Of a stretch of DNA of 64,000 nt, positions 54,501-64,000 are shown piece by piece (within the stretch, counting starts at the first letter, position 1; every line of letters begins with the position of its first letter). The DNA is from Azorinus chamasolen (lineage: Eukaryota; Mollusca; Bivalvia; Cardiida; Solecurtidae). The position numbers and the translations under genes were made by a program. The notes below the pieces were generated by a model. The model worked only from the letters and a program-made list of their open reading frames with translations, was not told where the DNA came from and did not search any database. The DNA is taken from positions 23,257,450 to 23,321,449 of the forward strand of contig OY755252.1 of assembly GCA_963576725.1 (NCBI GenBank), written 5' to 3'.

Positions 54501-57500
54501 ATCATGTTGCTTTAGTTACTATTTGAATTCTGATTCTACATTTTTCTCAGCATCCGAATTCCCTTGTTCATGATCCACTATAAGAATTAATCTAATTAAT
54601 TTTTATGAAGTCATCATTTCTTGGAGCAAATGGTAACTTACTGCAGGACGACATAGTAGAATATGATAGTCACATTAGAAACTAGTTTCAATACAGTGAT
54701 ATATGCATGTTCCAAATATTAAACTCTTCGTACTTGAATATACTTCTCTTTAACCCTTCTCTTGCTGAATTTTAAAATACATTTCTCCTTATTTCCCCAT
54801 GGCCTGTTGTATAATTACATATATCTTCACTATGTACGCGTATTTCGCTGTGCAATCACTGCTGTGGAGTGCACTTGTTTCCCAATCAACTTGTAAATAG
54901 TGCAGACCCTGATGAGACAGCTCCTGCAGGAGCTGTCTCATCTGGATCTTCACTATTTACAGGTAGGTATATTGACGTGAATAGCAAGCGAAGGGTTAAA
55001 TATACCTCTCATTGAACATAATCCTATGTAGTTCTATATATAGTAAACACATGTATACAGTGACAACCTAAGATAAGTTTAATTCTGTGTTTAAGACAGG
55101 TAGTATCTTAATGCAGGACAAAAATTATGCCGAAAGCAAAAAGACATGCGGTGAAGGAAGTTGTGGCGGCAATGTAGAATGGATGGTTTGGGTCATAGTA
55201 GCTGGTAGGTCTTTTTTAGCATATATTTTGTAGATATTTACTGACAGCAATTATAATTTGTATTATTTTATCGAAATTAAGGCGCAAGTGCCAACAGTCC
55301 TTTGCCATCTATTGTGACTCAATCGTTGACAGGTAGATCACCGTCCGCCAGTTTGTTTGTTTTGACAGCGCGTATGAATACAGTTAGGTCGTTCGAATGT
55401 TATTCACTAGCGAATATATACCCGTGAATATCAAAATATATACAAATGTATGATAGGGTTACGTCAATGACATGCTAAAGTCACGATTCATGTTATAAAT
55501 ATGTATATATACATGTAACTAGCTTAGAAAATGTATATGAGTATAGTAAAATCTTTCGAAACCGGACGTTAAATATAGTATACAAATCGGTCTTTGAAAC
55601 AAGTGGCAGCTTAATGCAGGAGGAAAGTCATGCAGAAAACTCCTGTAAGAGCATTCTGCATGACCTTCTACCCGCATTAAGCAGTCATTTGCAAAACCAT
55701 CTACATTCTTCTATACTAAAATTCTGGTTTAGAGGGGGTTTACTGGATACTTGACCTAAACACTCTTATATGTGTATTGTTGCAGAAGATGGGCGTTCCA
55801 GTGAACTCAATTGTGTTGTGCTGTAAAAAAGCAACAAAATAAAAAAGGACATACATCAGTATGTAGAGAGTCTAAGGTTATGGTCCTTATTGTATGTACT
55901 TGTATTTAATGATATATGCATGTGTTTAAGTTGGCAAAATACGTGAAAGAGTTTACAAAATGGACAATCAAATGGAGAATGTGTCTATTTGTGTAATAAT
56001 ATTTCTTTATAGATTACTATAGATTACTTACTTCCATTGTGATCACAACTACACTGGTGGTTTAAGCAGGTACCCGTGTAACCGTGATCGCAGTTACAGT
56101 CAGAGCTCTGGTCACAATGATTGTCCTGGGCACGTTCTGAAACGAAAACATACGCCTTGTATACATTCAAAAATGCATTCTGCACAACGTCCAAACAAAG
56201 ATGTCTAGTTCACTGTATGTACAGAATGGGGGCAAAATGATATAGATTAGAAATACCTTCTTTAACCCTTCACTATATATGTCTTTCTACGCCTTTTCAA
56301 ACAGAGATAACCCAGATCAGACGGCTGTTTGCTAATGAAGGGATATTGGTATGTTTCTACAGATTCTGTCATTGCTCAAATGCCATATAATCATTTGCCA
56401 TTATAAAAGAATAATCAAATCAATATTTCTGGCATAGTTAGGTTTACATGAATTTCGTGGAGTAAAGGGTTAAAACGGCAATTCCTTATTATGCAGCAAC
56501 GTGAATGTACGAGTAGTGAAAGGTGTGCGTATGGACGCTTTACTTGATTAACCCATTACCTCATAGGCCATTTTTAGATTCAACCTATTTGAATAAATCT
56601 ACCGAAAAGGAGCATTAACTAGAGAAAAGAAAAGTTTCAGAATTGTGTAGTTTTGAAACCATTGTGATAAATAGAGCATTTGCTCCTATAGGAGCAAATG
56701 CTCTATTTATCACAATGGTTTCACAAAATGACTTCTACAGAGTTTTCAAAAGTTTTCAATATGAGGGAATGGGTTAAGGGGAATATTTACACATACGCTA
56801 ATACAACATACCCATATCACAGATCATTGTAATTTGGTTACGCTTTGTATTCTGGTTCTATATCTTGCTGTCACGACCGAATTCCCTTGTCCATGATCAG
56901 TGTTAAAAAATCATCTCATAAATATTCATTAAGTAATTATTTCTTCCATGAATAGTCATTATCGGAAAATATAATAAGACCGGTTTAGAATGTTTTGTGT
57001 AACAGATATTTGATAACATATTGTTATATTTTGCAGTAATATTTCAGTCTTTTGACTAAAGGTTTGGTCCAACACATTTTAACGTACAAAATCCGCTTGA
57101 CATGTCTGTCTGCCTGTCTCTGTCTGTCTCTCTATATGTATATGTGTCTCTGTCTGTCTCTGTCTGCCTCTTTCTCTTACTCTGTATGTCCCCTCTCTAA
57201 CTCACAAACACACGCGCACACACCCTCTCTCTCTCTCTCCCTTTCTCTCTTTCTCACACCCTCTCTCACTCTCGCTCTCTTATGATCTTCCTTTTGCTCT
57301 CGCTCTCTTTGCCTCCCGTATTCAGTCTGTCACTCTATCTGACCTTCGCTTTCTTGTCCAGTGGAAAAAAACTTATTCACCAACAGACTTTAATCAAAAC
57401 CTAGTCGCATAGTCCTGCCATGTGATAATCTTGCCCCAGCACTGTAGCCTTATGCCTTACGCATATATATATGCATATTGTTGAAGCAATATAACTACGA

Positions 57501-60500
57501 AGCTAAGAGCAGCTACAGTGGAGAAACTGTTATTCTTTCCCGTTTATGCTTACGCGTGCGCAAACGATACGCAAACGATGCGCAAACTAAACGATAAACG
57601 ATATACCCGTTTGTGCATACAAACGCGTTTGTAAGCGGTTTTTGCGTATATAAGTGCGTTTCATTCGGCATACCTTTGTTATTATCGAGACCGATCAATT
57701 ATACGAAAAAGTAAAAAAACGAAAGGTATGGGGGAAAAGGGTCTTTCATATATTGCTCAAAATAAAAGCCGAAATTGATATAACATGTCTAGGATTAGAT
57801 AAATCTAATGCTGTCCCTGCCGTGTCAATAATCTCTCCAATTAACACCCAATCAAACAATAGCTGAGAATTTGAAGCTCCGCCCCAACAACTTATTCCAA
57901 ACACTACCCTATTCAACGTTTATTAATTCGTCCGAACAAGCTCGTTCTAATACGTGTGTCATTTTTCAAACAAACACCGGACGAGATCAGTTTATCCAGA
58001 AATTCATCCTGAAATCGGTTGCATCAGCCTATAAATCTGGAATTAGTAAGTTAACCAACGATTTACATTTGTATTTATATGGTCAAAACTACTTTCAGTT
58101 TAATTTTGTCTTGAATGAAAACGACTGACATCTCAATATTAGTAGTCGTAGGCTTTACTTTTTGTTAGATTGACCCACCCTAAACTTTTCAAAATGTGTG
58201 CCATTATCATAATTGGTGGTCAAATTCACACCTTACATTTTACAATGTCTACTGATTGATCTATCATTAACTTCACAAATTTGTCCCGTTCAAACAAACT
58301 GTTTGTGTTTTTGATACATATGAAGTATACAACACTGTGGTATTGAAAGAGAATTGAATTGAATTGGTATACTTCATATCTATCAAAAACCACAAACAGT
58401 TTGGGACATATACATCCCCATATATATTATTTGTGGACTGGTCTGGTTTCAGATATTTACAAAACAGTTTTCAATTTTGGTTTCTATAACTAAAAAGAAA
58501 TACTTAAATAATTCTGCTTTCAAAATTGAAAATACTCGTCTTTGTTTTGGCACTGATTCAATTATCTGACTCCCTGGGCGCAATTAATACATTGCGAAGT
58601 TGTTAAAACAACATTCACAGTGTGGTGTCTTTAATCTGCATTGGACATTGTCACAATTTCCTGTCTTGCTTGATTGGTGACTCTGTAGGTGGTGGCTTAC
58701 CCCAGTAATGTACGCTTGGTGCTTGTTTATCATGAATATTTATTAGCTGATTTTTTTATGGTAAAAATGAAAGCAGGTTTTTGCTTTGTCTGAAACTATA
58801 GCTGGAATAAAACTATAAAACGCGCCCAATTAACAATTCAGTAATCCAGAATTACTTTTTTCCTTTTTATTTATGGTCAATATTGTCCATGTTCCAAAAT
58901 GGCAAAAAGGATCATATTTATGATAAACTATTTCCCTGATGAAAAATTATGTGAGTAAATCACTTCACGACTATAAACCCTTCACTCCACGTACGTGCCT
59001 GTTTATGTCAATGTAAACACAGTAGACCCAGATCAAACGTAATGAAACAAATTTACAAACAGGGTAGATCCAGATCAGACAGCTTCTGTTGTAGCTCCCT
59101 GATCACTGAGCAGGGTCTTGTCGGTTTGCTTATGAAATAATATACGTACAATTACTGTCATAGCCAAACTTTCCTGTACTCATGTATTATTACAAAACTC
59201 GATCTCCATGAAATCATTATTTCTTACACAAATATTCATGGAGATCTAACGCCTTTCTCCATGAAATCATTATTTCTTACACAAATTTTCCTGGAGATCT
59301 AACGCCTTTTTATTTTCAAAATGCTAATATTTCAAAGGGATCTTTGGCTCTGACAGAAACTATAGGACTAGATCAACAAAATTTGATAAGCAACAGAGCA
59401 TGCAGAACCTGATCAGATAGCTCCTACAGGAACTTCCGATCTGGATCTACTCTATTTGCAAACGCGCGTGAAGCCGTTTATATAATACGAGAAGGATTGG
59501 GAAATTGATTTTAAAGCAAATTTGGTGTCTGCTGTCAACAGATGCTAACTGGTGTTTATTAATCCTTTTTTCTCTTAAGAATATTTATTAAAAGATTTCA
59601 TGACCTAGTTCATATTCATTTACTGGGATTACAGAGACTCTAGACAACCATGATCGAATCTAAAGAAATAAGTCTACGGACTAAGCAATCAGAGCAGATC
59701 CTGATCAGACAGTGTCTGCGTGATTAAGGTATACGCTGTTAACAAAAAGTTTGAATAGAATAATTTCCCATGACGAAAAGGCCCATTAACCTACAGTGCT
59801 AACCTCTAAAGTCACATTTATAAAAGAATGTAGCATATCCTTTTTTATAATTGTAGACCCAAGTAATTGGCTGCACTATTTTCTGTAATATAAAGTTCAC
59901 TGAAAACAGCCATCGATACACAACGTAAGCTGATCCAATATAAAAAAAATTGTGGAAGAATAAAATCGAACAAACAATCCCATTCCCTTGACGTTCACAT
60001 CGTGGACGTTTTCTTGAACTGCTCGTCCTTTGGTAATTTAAATAATCCTATTTAAACTCTATCGGATTTGGAGCTACACCCATAGGCAGGTCTACACCCA
60101 TAGACAGCACAAATTACCATTTACCACTCAAAACGAAGCAGAAGTATACATAACGTGCGATTCCTTTCGGTTGGAACAAAAAGTATCACTGTTTCTTTAA
60201 ACGAAATACAAATCGTCTAATTTAACGATCTACTGAGATATAACTCTTTACAAAACACAATCCGCACAACTTTAGGTATATATAAGGAACTTTTAAAGTA
60301 CAAAATGAGAAATTACCATTATTAACGTTGTTTAAACACCCAATATGCCCTGTGGAACCATATATTGACGATTAACTTATAAGTGAGTTTAAACGCGTTT
60401 ACAAACGCGTTTGTAAGTGAATATGCTAAACGGGTTTTAAACGGGTTTAAAACGCGTTTGAAACGCACTAAGTGGGAAAGAATAACAGTTTCTCCACTGT

Positions 60501-62165
60501 ATCCGTGTTTCACCCTGAGGTTCTATAAAATGCGACAGGGTTTTGTTTTGTTCTATTGCATACATAAGTACAAACTACCACTCTTAACAAACACCAAACA
60601 ATAAGTCAATGTTGAATATCGTGTTGATATCACATTATACAGTAAACTCACACTAAACCTGAATTCTAGTAGAAAATAACTTAGATACTAAATCAGATGC
60701 CTGATTAAGGCAGGTTGAAAGTTATACGGAAATTCCTGCGTGACTTTCACCCTGCATTAAACCCCCAGTCTGTCTCCAAATGTAATATCCGGTTTAGAGG
60801 GGTTTTACTGTAACTACCTCACTTGGACTTTTAGCGCTGTTAAATATTTTCGTTTGTCCTTCTTTAGTTCCCCTCACACTTTTTGCAGGTCGACTGAGAG
60901 TACGGGAAAACAATTACTGTGGTCAGAGTCTATTGAAGCATTTCGCATAGGCATCCATTTCAAACGCTTTTCATTGTACCGACTTCCATAAATTGAATGG
61001 GCTATTCAGTTCCGCAACAAATACAAGTTCCCTTGAAGTGTTGTCTCAAAACCTCACTCTCCAATGCATATGTAATACACCAATGTTTTTAGGAAAAATA
61101 AACAGGATAGCCATTATTTTCGTATAAACTCGCCTTCGTGTTTTCTGAGCATAATTTATATTAGAAAATAATGTTATATCATGCCTATCAATTTAGTAAG
61201 GGGAAATATAATAATAAATATTTCAATATGTTGCAAACTCGTTCACTCAACGTGTGAATTTTAATTTTTCTTTTATCTCTTATCTATGACAAATCTAGAC
61301 CAAGCGATATACAGTAAAACCTCGATTATTCGAATTTTCGTTATAAACGAATTTAGACCCTTTTAGTCAGGTGGCTGCTTAATGCATGATTAAAGTCATG
61401 CAGAAAGCTCCTACAGGAGCTTTCTGCATGACTTTCACCATGCATTAAGCTGCCACCTGTCTTAAAGATCGATAATAATACGTATTTTAGTTTTCGGATA
61501 ATCGAGGTTTTACTGTATAAATATTAGCCACTAATATACCACACTGTTGCTATTGCTGAACGATGTAGCAGAGGTGCAGATAAGATGCGTAAGTTAATAC
61601 ATTTTAACCCCTTCTCTTGCTGAATTTTAAAATACATGTCTCCTTCTTTACCCATACCCTGTTGTATAATTACATATGTCTTCACTCTGTACACGTATTT
61701 CGCTGTGCAATCACTGCTGCTGAGTGCGCTGGTTGCACAATCGATTTGTAAATAGTGCCGACCCTGATGAGACAGCTCCTGCAGGAGCTGTCTAATCTGG
61801 GTCTTCACTATTTACAGGTAGGTATATTGACGCGAATAGCAAGCGAAGGGTTAAGAATAACCTTTTTTATTTCTTCACCAGACCCTACATTGTGACCACG
61901 TATTAGAATCGTCTCTAAAGATTATTTACACCATAGGGTCTGGTTGGGAAATGACGAATTTAGTATTTGGGTACACCTCTTTATCTCTAGTTCTGAGAAT
62001 CTAAACAATGTAGTGGTATTTGAGACTAAGTGAAATTCAATTAACACTTACTGCCATGGTGTACACAGTGGCATTGGCCGTGATCTGAACATCCTCCAAT
62101 TTCACCAGAACCGCAGGTCAAGGTAGAGCAATCGGAGTTAGTTGTACAGTGTAACGCACACGCAA
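51407..62165 (-). CDS. Gene 2: Cys-rich cassette-exon protein, cvSI-like protease inhibitor candidate, 5' end missing
   Basis: Minus-strand exons 62165-62052, 56136-56032 and 51540-51407 join in frame through phase-1 introns with GTAAGT donors and TTTCAG acceptors, giving about 116 residues to a TAA stop. Each exon is one repeat: an opening Cys, a DC pair (SDC, SDC, ADC), then C-x-C near the end (CHC, CSC, CDC), joined by a GKR linker formed across the junctions. The pattern resembles the small Cys-rich cvSI-type serine protease inhibitors of oysters (MEROPS I84), and EGF-like or knottin-like folds are alternatives. Upstream exon(s), including a signal peptide, were not found. At least one further broken cassette lies at 54.1 kb. 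Confidence 0.6.
51545..52060. other. gene 2 intron sequence, no further exon seen
   Basis: A 100-codon plus-strand frame at 51599-51901 has no recognisable domain and is left out. Confidence 0.4.
52066..53825. repeat. higher-order tandem repeat, about 310-bp dimer unit
   Basis: Five or so copies of a unit made of two related halves, each with TGACCTTGACATGTCACCCC, TCAAAATGTGC, ATGAGATACA, CAAATATCAAGTCTCTATC and ACTGG. GTGCGGCTTTATGAG marks one half (spacing about 310 bp at 52377, 52691, 52999, 53309, 53627) and GTGCAGCTTCATGAG the other. Outer ends TATGCCCCCTCG and GGGGGCAGGGGCATA are inverted; a GACAGACAAACGGAC run precedes the right end. It lies in a gene 2 intron. Confidence 0.9.
53890..54102. 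mobile_element. TTAA-5 element
   Basis: TTAACTCTTTCGCTGCCAAA start, GGCAGCATTAGAGTAA end; perfect palindrome 53998-54062 centred on CGCCGAGTTACTCGGCG. Its right end touches the broken gene 2 cassette. Confidence 0.9.
54102..54190 (-). pseudogene. broken gene 2 cassette exon
   Basis: Minus strand reads CDNDFDCSCSQGTC and GVNHQCNC, the same DC and C-x-C layout and an NHQC motif shared with the 56.1-kb exon (LNHQCSC). A phase-1 acceptor cannot be joined without a stop (TGA after the AG), and the 3' end runs into the TTAA-5 element where a GTAAGT donor would be. Confidence 0.6.
54222..54460 (-). mobile_element. TTAA-3 element, worn
   Basis: ACCCTTTATTCGATGAATAT start; AAACAGAGGAGACCCTGAAG and TGGGTATACTCCGTTTAC arms around a short centre. 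Confidence 0.7.
54750..54999 (-). mobile_element. TTAA-1 element, copy 8
   Basis: TTAACCCTTCTCTTGCT start, AGCAAGCGAAGGGTTAA end; centre GCTCCTGCAGGAGC. Confidence 0.93.
55083..55540. other. gene 2 intron, TA-1 scrap and unassigned DNA
   Basis: GGTAGTATCTTAATGCAGGAC at 55098 is a TA-1 half-core; the rest is AT-rich. A plus-strand stretch near 55135 (KTCGEGSCGGNVEW) is Cys-containing, but no splice signals or matching exon support it. Confidence 0.4.
55544..55745. mobile_element. TA-1 element
   Basis: TAGTAAAATCTTTCGAAACC and GGTTTAGAGGGGGTTTACTG; core GCTTAATGCAGGAGGAAAG to mirror. Confidence 0.82.
56032..56136 (-). CDS. Gene 2 internal cassette exon
   Basis: Acceptor TTTCGTTTCAG, donor GTAAGT, 105 bases, phase 1 to phase 1. 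It encodes RAQDNHCDQSSDCNCDHGYT and TCLNHQCSCDHNG: six cysteines with the DC and C-x-C layout of the other cassettes. Confidence 0.75.
56262..56473 (+). mobile_element. TTAA-3 element, core deleted
   Basis: TTAACCCTTCACTATATATG start, GGAGTAAAGGGTTAA end; only AAACAGAGATAACCCAG and ATCAGACGGC remain of the palindrome. Confidence 0.8.
56548..56777 (-). mobile_element. TTAA-2 element, intact
   Basis: TTAACCCATTACCTCATAGG start, AGGGAATGGGTTAA end; perfect 66-bp palindrome centred on GCTCCTATAGGAGC. Confidence 0.93.
57100..57350. repeat. CT-rich simple repeat
   Basis: TGTCTG and CTCTCT units with interruptions; low complexity, no gene. Confidence 0.9.
58308..58396. repeat. palindrome inside the 3.0-kb element
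   Basis: TTTTTGATACATATGAAGTATAC and the mirrored GTATACTTCATATCTATCAAAAA enclose a GAATTGAATTGAATTGG spacer. Confidence 0.8.
58976..59500. mobile_element. cluster of worn TTAA-3 elements
   Basis: Cores at about 59018-59040, 59056-59128 (ACAAACAGGGTAGATCCAG) and 59392-59462 (AACCTGATCAGATAGCTCC). A 50-bp direct repeat (CCATGAAATCATTATTTCTT) occurs at about 59208 and 59259. Confidence 0.65.
59556..59760 (-). mobile_element. TTAA-3 element, worn
   Basis: TTAATCCTTTTTTCTC start, GATTCCTGATCAGACAGTG-like core near 59697-59740. Confidence 0.55.
60640..60810. mobile_element. TA-1 element with TA flanks
   Basis: CAGTAAACTCACACTAAACC and GGTTTAGAGGGGTTTTACTG; core shortened around GGAAATTCCTGCG. 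Confidence 0.82.
60815..61305. other. gene 2 intron, no exon accepted
   Basis: A strong pyrimidine tract and AG at about 60862-60889 precede a short plus-strand frame with one Cys and then a stop. No domain fits. Confidence 0.35.
61312..61515. mobile_element. TA-1 element, intact with TA flanks
   Basis: CAGTAAAACCTCGATTATTC and GATAATCGAGGTTTTACTG bordered by TA. Perfect core TTAATGCATGATTAAAGTC to mirror, centre AGCTCCTACAGGAGCT. The ends closely resemble pogo/Tigger-type CAGTARAACCTCG termini. Confidence 0.92.
61604..61854 (-). mobile_element. TTAA-1 element, copy 9
   Basis: TTAACCCCTTCTCTTGCT start, AGCAAGCGAAGGGTTAA end; centre GCTCCTGCAGGAGC. A Fam-H copy follows directly. Confidence 0.92.
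61858..61985. mobile_element. Fam-H element
   Basis: CCAGACCCTACATTGTGACC and ACACCATAGGGTCTGG arms at 61878-61944, centre partly deleted. Confidence 0.7.
62052..62165 (-). CDS. Gene 2 cassette exon, most upstream seen
   Basis: Acceptor TATGTTTCAG, donor GTAAGT, 114 bases, phase 1 to phase 1. It encodes ACALHCTTNSDCSTLTCG and GGCSDHGQCHCVHHG with eight cysteines. A TTAA-4 element starts only about 20 bp upstream of the acceptor, inside the region where a branch point is expected. Confidence 0.75.
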
Positions 62166-62185
62166 CTGAAACATAAAGATACGCA

Positions 62186-62431
62186 TTAACCCTTTTACCA
62201 CCAATGTCGCAAAAATGCGCCAAGACAAATAGTGCAGTCCCAGATCAGATGCCGCCTTTTTAAGGCGGCGTCTGATCAGGCACTTCACTTTTTGTCTCAA
62301 ACTCTATTTCTATATATGTGCTTTATTCCTTTGAAATATGTATTCGTTTATCGTATTTCTTTTCTTTATCGAATGATTTAACAAAATTGGATTGCAGACT
62401 ACAATTAGAAGTTTGGGGCCAAAAGGGTTAA
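62186..62431 (-). mobile_element. TTAA-4 element, intact
   Basis: TTAACCCTTTTACCACC start, GGGCCAAAAGGGTTAA end; palindrome ACAAATAGTGCAGTCCCAG to mirror around GCCTTTTTAAGGC. Confidence 0.92.
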
Positions 62432-62522
62432 CACTATAAAGACTAAATTATGTTAATCATCTTCAAATTGAAACTTTTCTCTAAAACGACCATAAACACT
62501 TCAGTAAAGTACAAGTGGTTGC

Positions 62523-62748
62523 TTAACCCTTTCGGTGCCAGCATTGTCGTCTGCTGGGCATAGTTTCGTTTATTTTTAGTGTAGGTGTGTGCACTTCTTC
62601 CATTTTCTTTATAAAACAGTAATCAGAATGTCAAACAGTTTGGATCCTGATGAGATGCCGAGTTACTCGGCGTCTCATCTGGATCCAAACTATTTGCATG
62701 TGATCAACATGTACCATAAACCCGTCATTGTGGCACGGAATGGGTTAA
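62523..62748. mobile_element. TTAA-5 element, intact
   Basis: TTAACCCTTTCGGTGCC start, GGCACGGAATGGGTTAA end; palindrome AAACAGTTTGGATCCTGATG to mirror (62635-62699). Confidence 0.9.
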
Positions 62749-62811
62749 AGCAAAATAACAATAATTCAGACAACGCCTTTTGGACTTTTTGTTTTAATTT
62801 TCTTTCTGTAT

Positions 62812-63152
62812 TTAACACTTTCGCTGCCATGTTCAAAAACTGTCGTCAGCTACAATTTTCAGTCGTTTATTTTTCTTCCTGTTTTAAAAAAAACCCACAT
62901 TATCATAGTAACAACCAGTTACATGTAAACCATGTGTTCCCAAGATCCCATATATGGGACGTAGGCAAACAGTGTAGTCTCTGATTAGACGCCACATAAT
63001 GCGGCGTCTGATCAGAGTCTACACTGTTTGCTGATAGGCATTTCAATATAAAACAAAGCGAAATTGAAAATTTAGGCCAGGCACCCCTTAGATAAAGAAT
63101 AAACTAATCCAATTATAAACATGCAATAATCCACTGGGTGTAAATGGGTTAA
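62812..63152. mobile_element. TTAA-5-like element with a TTAA-4-like core
   Basis: TTAACACTTTCGCTGCC start, TGTAAATGGGTTAA end. Core GCAAACAGTGTAGTCTCTGA to mirror around GACGCCACATAATGCGGCGTC. End and core come from different family types. Confidence 0.8.
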
Positions 63153-63267
63153 TTCGACATCTCATTTCAGTTCAAGCTGTTTGAACATATAATTTCAGAT
63201 ACGACGTTGGCAGTGATAAAGTTCATCAGTAACCTCCTCATTGTAGGGGTCTGCTCCGTTTGTTATA

Positions 63268-63385
63268 AAGCTGAACTTCCATACTGCGAACTTCAAATTT
63301 CTTCCGGATAACAGAATGTCGAGTTATACTATTTCTAATCTGGAACAAATTCTCAAGTTTACAGTTTAAAGTAGGTCTTTAGCTA
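63268..63385 (+). mobile_element. TA-2 left-half fragment
   Basis: GCTGAACTTCCATACTGCG, AATCTGGAACAAATTCTCAA and GTTTAAAGTAGGTC follow the TA-2 left half. Confidence 0.65.
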
Positions 63386-63389
63386 GATC

Positions 63390-63975
63390 AGCACTGTCGA
63401 TCAGATCTAATCGATCAATCCGGATCAAATGAACGAGGACTGGTCTTGCTCGCTCGACAGGAGTGATCGGGGAGGTCGACATTGGTCGGCATTGCTCGGA
63501 CTCCCTACCCGAATTTGTTTTACATATTCGGGTAGAGATCGAGTAGCCACGCGCTCGAGAAGCGATAGGGAAGCGGTTGGGTATTGATCGAGTACAGGGT
63601 TGAGTTGATCGGGAGACAATCGTGTATAGATCTAGTGCGGTGGGATGAAGTCATTTACACGATCTGTACACGATCATTTCGACCTCTACTCGAGTAATAC
63701 GCGATCGACCCAAGTACGACCATGGCGATCTGGTCGGGTAGAGATCGAACAGAGGTCCAGTTGGTCGGGTAGAGATCATGTAGAGATCGTGTCTGGGTCG
63801 ATATGATCGAGCAAAGATCTGAGTGGTTGTTGAGTTGACGTCGTGGAGGAGTCGTGAATGATCGCGTCGGGGTCGTTATGATCGAGAGGTAGTGAAGAAC
63901 TCGTGTACATGCCTTCGGTCGAGCTTTGTCGGGTAATTTGGGTTATTGGGATGATCGAGTCGATCTGATCGGCAA
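63390..63975. repeat. GATCG-rich degenerate repeat block
   Basis: Dense GATCG, CGATC and TCGGGTAGAGATCG words, with higher CpG content than the rest. No clear period could be fixed. It continues to near the window end. Confidence 0.75.
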
Positions 63976-64000
63976 AGGGAACCTACCTTAAAGTAAAACT

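Larger units (their letters stand above)
57516..60499. mobile_element. 3.0-kb terminal-inverted-repeat element, TA flanks
   Basis: Perfect 26-bp inverted ends begin CAGTGGAGAAACTGTTATTC; TA borders both sides (57514-57515, 60500-60501). Behind each end lie clustered AAACGCGTTT, CGCAAACGAT and AAACGGGTTT words. Two small frames inside (57654-57866, 57871-58128) match no transposase. Tc1-mariner would fit the TA, but the superfamily is open. It lies in a gene 2 intron. Confidence 0.78.

Noticed and set aside
57654..58128. Two adjacent frames of 70 and 85 codons inside the 3.0-kb element, considered as a transposase
   Set aside because: No DDE, zinc-finger or other transposase motif could be seen; too short. 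Kept only as part of the element.
60862..61000. Splice-acceptor-like tract followed by a short Cys-containing frame
   Set aside because: Stop after about 20 codons, no partner exon, and no domain on either strand.

Overview
The window looks like nuclear DNA of a mollusc, most likely a bivalve. The reasons are split exons with GT/AG borders and continuous phase, extracellular domain families that are expanded in bivalves (PAN, sushi, C-type lectin, and small Cys-rich repeats resembling oyster cvSI-type protease inhibitors), decayed LINEs, and a very heavy load of short palindromic transposons. There is no bacterial or viral gene organisation. The species cannot be fixed from sequence alone.

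Two spliced genes can be supported. Gene 1 (+ strand, 1755-20666) has six exons, 1068 coding bases and 355 residues: signal peptide, PAN/apple-like domain, short Cys-rich linker, sushi/CCP domain, Thr/Pro stalk and a C-type lectin domain that ends at a stop codon. All five junctions keep frame. Its fourth intron is 12.5 kb and holds most of the repeats between 7.2 and 19.7 kb. Gene 2 (- strand, 62165 down to 51407; 5' end not found) is built from Cys-rich cassette exons, each flanked by phase-1 introns, and ends in a terminal exon with a stop and a nearby AATAAA. It resembles mollusc cvSI-like protease inhibitors. A broken extra cassette lies at 54.1 kb beside a transposon end.

Nearly everything else is repeats. 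For reference I name the families: TTAA-1 to TTAA-7 are 190-340 bp elements bounded by TTAA plus CCC-type and GGG-type ends (piggyBac-like layout), each with an off-centre 50-75 bp near-perfect palindrome. TA-1 and TA-2 are about 200-320 bp elements with CAGT...ACTG ends flanked by TA (Tc1-mariner/pogo-like layout), also with a central palindrome. Fam-H has a 75 bp palindrome. The palindrome centre GCTCCTATAGGAGC (or CTCCTGCAGGAG) recurs in families with unrelated ends.

Layout: 0-0.8 kb satellite and CT-rich repeats; 1.7-20.7 kb gene 1, with 33-bp minisatellites in intron 2 and two decayed LINEs, long palindromes and many MITEs in intron 4; 20.7-51 kb no gene found, dense nested MITEs, including a 3.2 kb inverted-repeat element inserted inside a MITE; 51.4-62.2 kb gene 2 with a 1.7 kb higher-order repeat just downstream and a 3.0 kb inverted-repeat element in an intron; 62.5-64 kb MITEs and a GATCG-rich block. 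No transposase gene was recognised, so the MITEs would depend on enzymes encoded elsewhere.
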